From: Pyrinomonadaceae bacterium
Lineage (GTDB): Bacteria > Acidobacteriota > Blastocatellia > Pyrinomonadales > Pyrinomonadaceae
DNA: 64,000 nucleotides
Reading direction: 5' to 3'
Assembly: GCA_021228405.1 (NCBI GenBank)
Contig: JAJQRF010000003.1
Span: 1-64,000, forward strand
Part shown: positions 36,442 to 45,092 of the stretch, piece by piece
How positions within the stretch are numbered: position 1 is the first letter of the stretch
How the letters are laid out: each line of letters begins with the position of its first letter
Translations under genes and position numbers: made by a program
The notes under the pieces: generated by a model
Seen by the model: only the letters and a program-made list of their open reading frames with translations
What the model was told of the DNA's origin: nothing
Databases searched by the model: none

Positions 36442-38037
36442 ATGGCTCGACGTTCTGCCGATTCGCTGCTAAATTCCCTGAAAGGTAAAATCTGGCTTGC
36501 CACGAGTGCGCTGGCTTTTTTGATCTGCACTTTCGGAATGCTGGCATACCTGCTCGTTTCATTTATCGTCAGCGAAACATTTTACGCGGTTTTCATACCG
36601 TTTTTGTTTTTGTCGTTTATCGTGATGATCTTCGGTTGGTGGCTTTCCAACGAAGTCGTCAGCCCGATCGAAAAAGTTTCCCTGCTCGCCAAAAGTCTTG
36701 AGCGGAGCGCGAGCATTTCATTGCCGAAAACATCCGGCTCGACCGAAACGGACGAGCTTTTGCAAACTTTGCACCGCAACAGTCAACAGCTTCAGGCAAT
36801 CGTTTTCTTGATGGACAAGGTTGCGAGCGGCAATATCAATGTCACGCTTACGCCTCTGCAAAATTCCGATCGTTTGACCAATTCGTTTCAGAAACTTCTC
36901 AGCAAAGTTTCCGAATCGATCAACGCCAAAACCGAACTTGAAAGACTGCAAGCCGAGGTTCAACAGATCACGAACGAGATTTCGCGCGTCAGAAAAGGAA
37001 ATCTGAACGCCGACATTCAATCCGATTTTCCGCAAACGAAGGAAATCTCGGAAACCTTCCGTTATCTCATCGGCAATCTCAACGTGCTTTTGACCGAACT
37101 GAAAAAAGACTCGACGCAAGCGAAATACGCCGCCGTTCACGTTCAGAAAACCATCGAATCGATCATCCGCGAAGACGAAGCTAAAGTTCAGGAAATGAAT
37201 CAGGCATCGTTCGCGCTGAAACAGCTTCCGAATACGGTTCAAAAAATTTCCGAAGAACTTTCGGGTTCGATCTCGTCCGCCAATCAATCCATCGAAAAAG
37301 CCCGCAAAGGCACGGAAACCGCGCAGGAAAATCTCGAAGCCGTGAGCGGTCTGCGGAAACAGCTTCAAGATGCGATTCGCCGCATCCAACGCCTTAACGA
37401 GCGTTCGCACGAGATCAACAAGCTTGCTAAAACGGTCGAAGATTTGGCGCAGAGAACCAATCTGATCGCGCTTAACGCATCGCTTCAAGCGGTCGAAAAT
37501 CAGGAAGCCGGACAGGGTTTTATGGTTTTAGCCGAAGAAGTCGAGCGGCTTTCCGTGCGTGCGGAAAACACGAACCGCGAGATTTCTTCGCTCAACAAAT
37601 CGATTTCCATCGAGATCAGCGAAGTCGAAAATTCCCTGCAAGCGACCTTCAAGGAAGCCGCCAATCTGTCGAAATTTGCGATCGAAACGGGCGATTCACT
37701 GAGCGAACTCGAACGCTACGTCGGACAGTTCGTCAATCTGCAAAACAAGCTCGCCGCTTACACGGGCGAACAATCCGTGGACACGGAAAAATCGTTCCAA
37801 ATCTTTATCAAATCGATTTCACTGACCGAACGCGCCGTCGAAAATCTCAAAGATTCGACCGCCGACATCGTTCATCTTTCGGGCTTGATGGAAAAACTTC
37901 AATTCGCCGTCGAAGGATTTGAACTGGCAGAACCCGTCGCCGAAGAAACTACCGCCAACGGTCCTTTGAGCGAAGCCAAACGCGAAGAAACATTCAGCAA
38001 TTTTTCTGATACTTTCGAGCCGAACGTGACTGCCTAA
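36442..38037 (+). CDS. methyl-accepting chemotaxis-like receptor 1 (PilJ-like)
   Basis: A 531-residue receptor with two membrane spans (about 18-44 and 49-69) separated by about four residues, so there is no periplasmic sensor domain. A HAMP-like segment starts at SNEVVSPIEKV. A long coiled coil leads to the signalling tip, [24 protein letters not shown], then VLAEEVERLSVRAENT, which matches the receptor hairpin that binds CheW and CheA. A GGAGAAAAAT site precedes the ATG. The signal is probably membrane, cytoplasmic or a partner protein. Confidence 0.88.
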   Translation: MARRSADSLLNSLKGKIWLATSALAFLICTFGMLAYLLVSFIVSETFYAVFIPFLFLSFIVMIFGWWLSNEVVSPIEKVSLLAKSLERSASISLPKTSGSTETDELLQTLHRNSQQLQAIVFLMDKVASGNINVTLTPLQNSDRLTNSFQKLLSKVSESINAKTELERLQAEVQQITNEISRVRKGNLNADIQSDFPQTKEISETFRYLIGNLNVLLTELKKDSTQAKYAAVHVQKTIESIIREDEAKVQEMNQASFALKQLPNTVQKISEELSGSISSANQSIEKARKGTETAQENLEAVSGLRKQLQDAIRRIQRLNERSHEINKLAKTVEDLAQRTNLIALNASLQAVENQEAGQGFMVLAEEVERLSVRAENTNREISSLNKSISIEISEVENSLQATFKEAANLSKFAIETGDSLSELERYVGQFVNLQNKLAAYTGEQSVDTEKSFQIFIKSISLTERAVENLKDSTADIVHLSGLMEKLQFAVEGFELAEPVAEETTANGPLSEAKREETFSNFSDTFEPNVTA

Positions 38038-38059
38038 TTTTTGAGGAGAAATTTTTATA

Positions 38060-39574
38060 ATGCTGCAAAATCCTATCTGGAATCTGATCTCGAAACTGTT
38101 TTCCCTGCTCGCAGTTATCTTTCTCATTCTCGGCGCGTGTCTGGTCGGCGCGTCGTATTTCGGTTTCACGGAAAATAAACTTTCAGGCGTTTTGACGATC
38201 ACATTTGCCGTCATTATGGCGGTTTTCGCGCTAGTCGAAACGAATTTGACGAATCTGAAACTCAAACGCGACCTCAAAGAAGGCACCGAGATCGCGCATC
38301 AGATCGCGCAGGGCGTGCCGTTCGAGGAAGATTCTTCGAGCGAATTGCTCGATTCGTTAAAGGATATTTCGGGATATTTACAGGAAAAAAGCGCGATCGC
38401 CCACCGCATTGCCAACGGCGATCTTTCGCAGAGCGTCACGCTTCGTTCCGATTCGGACGCGTTCGGTCAGGCTTTTCAAAATATGATCGAAAAACTGCGC
38501 CCGATCGTCCAAACCGAGGAAAACCGCGACCAACTGCAAAAATCGATTATGAAACTCCTGACGGAAGTTTCCGAAGTCGCCGCCGGCGATTTGACCGTGC
38601 AAGCCGACGTTGCGCCCGAAGTTACGGGCGCGATCGCCGAAGCGTTCAACTCGATGACGCTCGAACTTCGTTCATTAATCAAACAGGTCAAAGACGTGAC
38701 GTTTCAGGTTTCGACCTCGGCAAACGCTATTAACGACACGACCGAACAGCTCGCCGCCGGAAGCGAGGCGCAGGTTTCGCAGATTTCGCGCACGACCTCT
38801 TCGATCTCGAATATGGCTTTGCAGATTCAGGAAGTTTCCGAAAACGCGTCGCTTTCCGCGCAGGTTGCGGCGGACAGTCTGGGCAATGCGCGTTACGGCA
38901 CGAAAGCCGTGCAGGACAACATCAACGCGATGAATTCGATCCGCAAACAGGTGCAGGAAACGGCAAAACGCATCAAAAAACTCGGCGAACGTTCGCAGGA
39001 AATCTCGCAAACCGTCGGGCTTATCGACGACCTTTCCGACCGCACGAGCTTGCTCGCGCTCAATGCTTCACTGCAAGCCGCCGCCGCCGGAGAAGCAGGT
39101 TTAGGATTCGCCGTCGTCGCCGAAGAAGTCGAACGTCTTGCCGAACGCTCGAACCGTTTGACGCAACAGATCGCGACGCTCGCGCAGACGATCCAAGCCG
39201 AAACGAAGGACGTGGTCGCTTCGATGGAAGAAACGATTCACGAAGTCGTCGTCGGTTCGACGCTTGCCGATAAAGCCGGACAAGCTTTGGTCGAGATCGA
39301 ACAGGTTTCGACGCGTCTTGCCGAACTTTTGCAGTCGATCTCCGAATCAGCCAAACATCAGGCGAAGAGTTCGGAAGATATTTCAAACGCGATGGCAAAT
39401 ATTTCAAAAGTTACCGAACTGGTTCAGACGGGAACGAAACGCGCCGCCGATTCGGTGAAAATGCTCGTTCAGCTTTCCGACGAGCTTCGCGGTTCGGTCG
39501 CGCCGTTCAAACTGCCAGACGAACGCAACGTCCGCAAATCGATGCCGACGAATACGAGTTTGTTTTTGAATTAA
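38060..39574 (+). CDS. methyl-accepting chemotaxis-like receptor 2
   Basis: A 504-residue receptor with two spans (about 11-33 and 43-62) joined by roughly ten residues, again without a periplasmic domain. A linker with HAMP-like character ([19 protein letters not shown] and a second copy [15 protein letters not shown]) leads to the MCP signalling domain with tip [18 protein letters not shown] and [15 protein letters not shown]. The tandem HAMP-like repeats are typical of PilJ. GAGGAGAAATTTTTATA precedes the ATG. It lies 22 bases after receptor 1, and the two probably co-assemble. Confidence 0.88.
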   Translation: MLQNPIWNLISKLFSLLAVIFLILGACLVGASYFGFTENKLSGVLTITFAVIMAVFALVETNLTNLKLKRDLKEGTEIAHQIAQGVPFEEDSSSELLDSLKDISGYLQEKSAIAHRIANGDLSQSVTLRSDSDAFGQAFQNMIEKLRPIVQTEENRDQLQKSIMKLLTEVSEVAAGDLTVQADVAPEVTGAIAEAFNSMTLELRSLIKQVKDVTFQVSTSANAINDTTEQLAAGSEAQVSQISRTTSSISNMALQIQEVSENASLSAQVAADSLGNARYGTKAVQDNINAMNSIRKQVQETAKRIKKLGERSQEISQTVGLIDDLSDRTSLLALNASLQAAAAGEAGLGFAVVAEEVERLAERSNRLTQQIATLAQTIQAETKDVVASMEETIHEVVVGSTLADKAGQALVEIEQVSTRLAELLQSISESAKHQAKSSEDISNAMANISKVTELVQTGTKRAADSVKMLVQLSDELRGSVAPFKLPDERNVRKSMPTNTSLFLN

Positions 39575-39622
39575 AAGGCTCACATTTTTTCAATAAATCT
39601 TCCCGATTCGCAAAAAATCACG

Positions 39623-42469
39623 ATGGATTCCGAACTTTTACAAGCATTTATCGAAGAAGCCGAAGGTTATCTGCCGACCATTCGCGGCGGTATTCTGGTC
39701 TGTGTTCAGGACGGAAAATCGCACAGCGAACTCGAAACTTCACTCAAACAGATCGGCACGATCAAAGGCGCGGCGGCGATGATCGGTCTGGAAGAAATCG
39801 CCGAAATCGCCGTTTCGCTCGAAAAGGAACTCGAACCGATCTTTCTCAGAAAAGAACAGGTTTCCGACGAAACTCTGCGCAGTTTGCTCGACAAGCTCGC
39901 GCTGATCGAAGCGTCTTTGATGACTTCGCGGCTGAATATGGGCGAATTTGCGCTCGATTTCAGCAATTTTATCGAAGAATCTTTCGAGCATTTACAGATC
40001 ACGCCGACCGTCGTTGAAGAAAAAGAAGAAGTTTTTGAAGCCGAAGCGGTCGAAGATTCGTGGGACGAAGAAGATTTTGAGATCGACGAGGAAATGCTCG
40101 AAGTCTTTGCGATGGAAGCCGAAGACCTTTTAAAGAGCATCGCCACCAATCTCGAAATTCTCGAAAATCAGCCCGACAACCGCGAAGCCTTGATGGAAAT
40201 CCGCCGCAACGCGCACACTTTCAAAGGTTCGGCGGGCATTGTCGGTTTGAAAAAACCTTCAAAACTCGCGCACCGCGTCGAAGATTTGCTCGATTTTCTC
40301 GCGGAACACAACATCAAATCCGATGAAAAGATTTTCCTGCTTCTGCAAAGCGCGAACGATTGTTTGAGCGCGTTGACGAGCGGGGAAAATACGCCGCAGA
40401 TAATGAAACGCCTGGAGCGAATCTATCACGATTTCGACCAGATGATGCTTTCATTGAACGCGCCGACGGCAACGAAGGCGATCCTGAAATCCGCACAAGC
40501 CGCAAATGCTTCGTCCGCAGGCGGTCTGATGTCGATTCCCGCCGATCCGCAACAGCCTGTTTTTGCCGAAAGAAAATCGAATCAGAGCGGACAGCCGCAA
40601 GCATCGAGGTCGGTCGTCCGCGTCGCGCTCGACCGTCTTGACGATCTCGTGAAAATTGTCAACGGGCTTGTTATCAGTCGTTCGGTGTTCGAGCAAAGAC
40701 TTGCCGAATTCGACCGTCAGATCGATGAACTTCATCACAGCACGCGCCGTCTTCAGCGTTCGACCAACAAGCTCGAAACCGATTTTGAAGCCGATATGCT
40801 CGAAGCGAAAAGTTTCGTCACGCACGCCGCGCCAGGCGGTTTTCACGGTTCTTCACGCGGCTTGAAAATGAAAGCGTCCGCCAGCGAATTCGACACGCTC
40901 GAACTCGACCGCTACACGGATTTTCACCAAACTACCCGCGAACTCGTCGAAACGACGAATGACGCTTTTTCGATCAATCTCGCGCTCGACGGGTTGCGCA
41001 GTAATCTCGAAACGCTTTTCGACAATCAGCGTCGAATGATCGAAGAATTGCAGAACAAACTTTTACGCATCCGCATGGTGCGCTTCGACACGCTCACGGC
41101 ACGGCTGACCAGAACGATCCGCGTCACTTGCGAAGAAGAAGGCAAACAAGCCGATCTCGCCATTTCGGGCGAGAATATGGAAGTCGACACGCAGATTCTC
41201 GACACGCTCGTCGAACCGCTTCTGCATCTTTTACGCAACGCCGTCGCGCACGGCATCGAACCGCCCGACACCCGCCGTCTGCTCGGAAAACCCGAAAAAG
41301 GCAATATTCACCTGCGCGTTCACAACGAAGGAACGCATATCGTTTTGACCGTTTCCGACGACGGACGCGGCATTTCGGCTTCGGCGTTAAAGGAAAAAGC
41401 TGTCGAAAACCGCTACATCACCCGCGAAGACGCATTGGCGATGATCGACGAAGAAGCCTTCGATCTGATCTTTCTGCCCGGTTTGACGACTGCCGAAAAA
41501 CTCAGCCAGGTTTCGGGTCGCGGGGTCGGGATGAACATCGTCCGCACGAGCGTCGAACGCAGTCAGGGCACGATCAATATTTCGTCCGAACCGCAGAAAG
41601 GCACGACCTTTACAATCAGAATGCCGATGTCGCTTGCCGTCACACGCATTTTGCTCGTCAAAGTAAACGAACATTCCTTCGCGTTTCCGCTCAAGCTCGT
41701 CAAACAGATCACGGAAATTTCCGCCGAATCGCTCGAAAAAGCCAACCGCGACAAATTCCTCCAACTGGGAAGCGTCAAATATTCGCTTTCGCATCTGAAC
41801 GATCTGCTCGATATGCCCGTTCAGACCTTCAAAAACCGCGAAAGCTACCCGCTTCTTTTGCTCGACAATACCGATTCGCCGCGTGCTTTGCTGATCGATG
41901 AGATCGTCAAACCCGAAGAAGTTTTAATCAAACCGCTCGGTTATCCGTTGCAAAATATGGCTGAAATGCTCGGCGCGACAATTCTCGGCGACGGCAACGT
42001 GGTTCCCGTGCTCGATCTTTTCTATCTGCTCAATCAGAAAAAGCCGAAGCTCAGAAAACCGCGCAAGCTCGTCGATGAAGTTATTAAAACCAAAACGGAA
42101 ACGAAGGTTTTGATCGTTGACGACAGCCCGAGCGTGCGTCATTTGAACTCGAAGATCGTCAAAAATGCCGGATTCAAACCGATCATTGCAAAAGACGGGC
42201 TTGAGGCTCTGGAGCTTTTGAACACGTCGAACGAATTGCCCGACGTGATTCTGACCGACGTGGAAATGCCGCGTATGGACGGTTACGAATTGCTCAATAC
42301 GATCAAAAAGGACGGAATTCTGCAAAAAATCCCGGTCGTGATGATAACTTCCCGCGCCAATAACAAACACCACCAAAAAGCCCTCGATCTCGGCGCGGAC
42401 GAATACATCACGAAACCTTTCGACGACGCAAAACTGGTCGAAACGATCAAAAGACTCGCCAAAGTTTAA
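39623..42469 (+). CDS. CheA-type hybrid histidine kinase with Hpt, CheW and receiver domains (ChpA-like)
   Basis: A 948-residue hybrid kinase. Hpt1 (about 1-105) has QIGTIKGAAAMIG, where Gly45 replaces the phosphorylated His. Hpt2 (about 155-260) has NAHTFKGSAGIVG with His198 intact. A dimerisation-like helical part (about 330-480) precedes HATPase_c (HLLRNAVAHGIEPPDTRR, SDDGRGIS, GRGVGMNIV), then a CheW domain (about 670-810) and a C-terminal receiver (about 827-945) with Asp879 in VILTDVEMPRMDG and YITKPF. Multi-Hpt CheA hybrids of this layout are the ChpA class of type-IV-pilus chemosensory systems. It presumably phosphorylates its own receiver and that of the 894-residue protein. The operon ends 35 bases before a convergent gene with no obvious terminator. 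Confidence 0.9.
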   Translation: MDSELLQAFIEEAEGYLPTIRGGILVCVQDGKSHSELETSLKQIGTIKGAAAMIGLEEIAEIAVSLEKELEPIFLRKEQVSDETLRSLLDKLALIEASLMTSRLNMGEFALDFSNFIEESFEHLQITPTVVEEKEEVFEAEAVEDSWDEEDFEIDEEMLEVFAMEAEDLLKSIATNLEILENQPDNREALMEIRRNAHTFKGSAGIVGLKKPSKLAHRVEDLLDFLAEHNIKSDEKIFLLLQSANDCLSALTSGENTPQIMKRLERIYHDFDQMMLSLNAPTATKAILKSAQAANASSAGGLMSIPADPQQPVFAERKSNQSGQPQASRSVVRVALDRLDDLVKIVNGLVISRSVFEQRLAEFDRQIDELHHSTRRLQRSTNKLETDFEADMLEAKSFVTHAAPGGFHGSSRGLKMKASASEFDTLELDRYTDFHQTTRELVETTNDAFSINLALDGLRSNLETLFDNQRRMIEELQNKLLRIRMVRFDTLTARLTRTIRVTCEEEGKQADLAISGENMEVDTQILDTLVEPLLHLLRNAVAHGIEPPDTRRLLGKPEKGNIHLRVHNEGTHIVLTVSDDGRGISASALKEKAVENRYITREDALAMIDEEAFDLIFLPGLTTAEKLSQVSGRGVGMNIVRTSVERSQGTINISSEPQKGTTFTIRMPMSLAVTRILLVKVNEHSFAFPLKLVKQITEISAESLEKANRDKFLQLGSVKYSLSHLNDLLDMPVQTFKNRESYPLLLLDNTDSPRALLIDEIVKPEEVLIKPLGYPLQNMAEMLGATILGDGNVVPVLDLFYLLNQKKPKLRKPRKLVDEVIKTKTETKVLIVDDSPSVRHLNSKIVKNAGFKPIIAKDGLEALELLNTSNELPDVILTDVEMPRMDGYELLNTIKKDGILQKIPVVMITSRANNKHHQKALDLGADEYITKPFDDAKLVETIKRLAKV

Positions 42470-42503
42470 CTAATTTATAATTCCTGTCGCTTTCAGGCGT
42501 TAT

Positions 42504-43493
42504 TTAAGGAACAAATTTATAAACAATAACTCCTGACACTTTCACGGGTTTACCGGCTAAGGTTGTCGGTGAAAATTTTGCCTGTAAAGCCGCCCATTCA
42601 GCAACGCGATGAAATTCGCGCGCGCCTTTGATCGCACAAGCCGAAAGCACTTTCCCGTTTTCGTCGATCAAAACCCGCACGGACACTTCACCGGTGAGCC
42701 TTTTTTCCCTGGCTTCCGCCGGATAGGGAGGCTTCGGCAGGTCAAGTGCCTTCCCGTTTATCACGCCGCCTTTTATTTCCTTCGCTTTATCTTCTTCATC
42801 CTTAGTTTTTTTGACGGGATAATATCTTACCCGCATCTTTGCCTGCTCTTCCAAACGATCCAGCTTTGTGTATAAACAGTCAAGACTGTCATAAATGCTT
42901 TCTCCCTGCTCGCTGAGTTTGTTGTTTTTCGCGCTTAATTCCAAAGCCCGCTCCATCAAAGGCTCGGCTTTTTCATATTGCGTCTGAAATTGATAAATCT
43001 CCGCCAGCTTCGATAAGGCGTTTGCCAGATAGGACGAATCCGAACCGGTGCCCTTTTCACGCAGTTCGACGGCTTTGGAAAATCTTTGTTCGGCACTGAC
43101 CAGATTACCGCCAAGTGCGTCATACGTTCCGACGGCTTCAAACATTTCGGCATACAATTGCTCATCTTTCGGCGAAAGCGGTTTGTTGCTTTCATAGATC
43201 GAAAGCGCGTTCTCAAAAGATTGTCCGGCATCTTTTTTCTTTCCGAGCTGTGCCTGAATATAGGCAAGATTTCGCCACGGAGAAGCGATGGAAAGATGAT
43301 TTTTACCCAACTTTTTCTCCGAAAGCGAGATCGCTTTCTTTGCTAAGGGCAAGGCTTCCTCATATTTTTGAGCTTCGTAAAGCTTAACAACTTCAACATT
43401 GAGAGATTTAATTTCATCATTTGAATTTGTTTGCTGTGCTGAAACGAACGTCAGACAGCATAAGATCGTTAATGCGGTGATTAGATTTTTCAT
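42504..43493 (-). CDS. TPR-containing TonB-family protein
   Basis: 329 residues: signal peptide (FVSAQQ), TPR repeats (about 30-215, PLAKKAISLSEKKLG, ALSIYESNKPLSP, ALSKLAEIYQFQTQYEKAEPL) and a TonB C-terminal domain (about 240-329, AREKRLTGEVSVRVLIDENGKV, then AALQAKFSPTTLAGKPVKV). TonB domains transmit proton-motive energy to outer-membrane receptors, but this protein has a cleavable signal and no Pro-rich linker, so it may instead be a secreted TonB-box-like partner or protein-folding factor, as often annotated in Acidobacteriota. It is convergent with the CheA gene. Confidence 0.83.
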   Translation of the reverse strand: MKNLITALTILCCLTFVSAQQTNSNDEIKSLNVEVVKLYEAQKYEEALPLAKKAISLSEKKLGKNHLSIASPWRNLAYIQAQLGKKKDAGQSFENALSIYESNKPLSPKDEQLYAEMFEAVGTYDALGGNLVSAEQRFSKAVELREKGTGSDSSYLANALSKLAEIYQFQTQYEKAEPLMERALELSAKNNKLSEQGESIYDSLDCLYTKLDRLEEQAKMRVRYYPVKKTKDEEDKAKEIKGGVINGKALDLPKPPYPAEAREKRLTGEVSVRVLIDENGKVLSACAIKGAREFHRVAEWAALQAKFSPTTLAGKPVKVSGVIVYKFVP

Positions 43494-43505
43494 TCTTATT
43501 AATTC

Positions 43506-44216
43506 TTATTTTTTCGGCGGATTGCCCGGGCGAATCTCGATCTTACTCGGCAAGGCGCGTTCGTTCATTTCCAACAGATCGACGACCACCTGCGCAATGT
43601 CTTCGGGTTGAAGTTGCCACGACTGCTCTTCGCTCGGCGTGTCGCCGCCGAAATATGTGTTGACCGAGCCGGGACAAATCGCCGTAACCTTTATTTTGTC
43701 GGCGCGGACTTCCTGCATCAAGGCTTCGGTAAATCCGTTCAAACCGAATTTCGAGGCGTTGTAAGCCGCCATTTTCGGATGCGCGTTTTGTCCGGCGAGC
43801 GACGAAATATTGATGATATAACCGCCGCCGCGTTGTTTGATGAGCGGAATTGCGTGATGGCAAGTGTAGAAAACTCCGAAAAGGTTCGTTTGCAGAATTC
43901 GTTCAAATTCGTCTGCCGACATTTCTTCGACCGTTTTGCCGATGATGCCGATTCCCGCGTTATTTACCAGAATATCGACTCCGCCGAAAACTCTCACGCA
44001 TTCGGCGAGCATCATCTCGACCTGTGCTTCGCTCCGCACGTCGCACACTTCGCCGTCAACCGCACCGAGCGCGGACAATCTTTCCAGAGCGCGTTTGAGT
44101 TCAAATTTATCCCGCGCACAGATAAAAACCTTCACGCCTTTTTTCAGCAAACCTTCGGCGACTGCATAGCCGATTCCTTTCGTGCCGCCCGTAATGACGG
44201 CGATCTTGTCCTTCAT
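43506..44216 (-). CDS. short-chain dehydrogenase/reductase
   Basis: A 236-residue classical SDR: cofactor motif TGGTKGIGYAVAEG, NNAG in ILVNNAGIGI, catalytic Ser in IINISSLAGQNA and YNASK (Tyr-x3-Lys). It is similar to 3-oxoacyl-ACP reductases and sepiapterin-type reductases, but substrate is not determined. It lies 20 bases after the unknown exported protein at 44236-45060 and 12 bases before the TonB-TPR gene, so the three may share one transcript. Confidence 0.9.
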   Translation of the reverse strand: MKDKIAVITGGTKGIGYAVAEGLLKKGVKVFICARDKFELKRALERLSALGAVDGEVCDVRSEAQVEMMLAECVRVFGGVDILVNNAGIGIIGKTVEEMSADEFERILQTNLFGVFYTCHHAIPLIKQRGGGYIINISSLAGQNAHPKMAAYNASKFGLNGFTEALMQEVRADKIKVTAICPGSVNTYFGGDTPSEEQSWQLQPEDIAQVVVDLLEMNERALPSKIEIRPGNPPKK

Positions 44217-44235
44217 AATTTATTGTTTTTAGATT

Positions 44236-45060
44236 TTATTGTTTTCTGGATTTTTTCGGATATTTGAGTTTCGGTGATTCCTTTCTGCTCAATTCCTTCC
44301 AGAGCAATGTCAGGCTTCCATCGGGTTCTTTTCTGACCACGCGGAAGGCGACCGTCATATCGATTCTTCTATCGCCCGCCAAAAGATCGAAGAGAAAACC
44401 GCGATAACTTCGATAAAGACTTCCGCGATAAGCGATCACGCGCAGGGCGTATGTGTTGTTTTCGACGGCGGGCAGAATTTTCCGGTAATGATAACCGTCA
44501 AAACTTATGCCTCTCAGGATTTCAAACGATTGTTTCGAGGCTTCGGGACTCAATTCGGACGGATTATAAGCGTTCAGAAAACGAAACCCCTTTGAATTGA
44601 TGTCGGTTTTTTCCAGATCGACATCGCCGAGATTAACGAGAATTCCCTGCGACAAAAGCCCGTCCGTCACGAAATTATTGTTTTTGATGCGCACGTCGGC
44701 GAGTATTTCCGAAGTGTGCTCATCTTCCCGAAATGAATAAAACGAGCTTTCGGGAATCGCATTCAGACAGGTTTCGTCAACTCTCACCACCAGCGCGCTT
44801 TCCTGACAGCCGAGATCGGGCAAAAGCCTGAAAATCCCAGCATTTTCCTGCGCGAGAAAATTTGCATACTTAGCAAGATCGTCGGCTTTCGGCTGAAGCT
44901 GTCGTTTCTGTTCCTTGTTCGGTTTCTTGCGGATCGGGAATAAACCGGGACGATTCTGCAAACCTCTGCGCGGACTTCTTCCTGCCTGCGGAACCTGCCC
45001 GGTAACTTCGCTTGCAAAAATAAACAACACACTCAAGATCAGTATTCGTCGAAATTTCAT
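44236..45060 (-). CDS. exported protein of unknown function
   Basis: 274 residues with a signal peptide (LFIFASEVTGQV). A basic Arg/Lys/Gln-rich stretch follows (RSPRRGLQNRPGLFPIRKK), then a folded-looking region from about residue 60 with two cysteines (LGCQESALVVRVDETCLNAI) that may form a disulfide, repeated beta-like segments (EILADVRIKNNNFVTDGLL, ILVNLGDVDLEKTDI), and a basic tail. No family was recognised. The GGGAAATCAGCT leader precedes the ATG. Confidence 0.7.
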   Translation of the reverse strand: MKFRRILILSVLFIFASEVTGQVPQAGRSPRRGLQNRPGLFPIRKKPNKEQKRQLQPKADDLAKYANFLAQENAGIFRLLPDLGCQESALVVRVDETCLNAIPESSFYSFREDEHTSEILADVRIKNNNFVTDGLLSQGILVNLGDVDLEKTDINSKGFRFLNAYNPSELSPEASKQSFEILRGISFDGYHYRKILPAVENNTYALRVIAYRGSLYRSYRGFLFDLLAGDRRIDMTVAFRVVRKEPDGSLTLLWKELSRKESPKLKYPKKSRKQ

Positions 45061-45092
45061 AGCTGATTTCCCGTTTCCCCGAAGCCCTTTTG

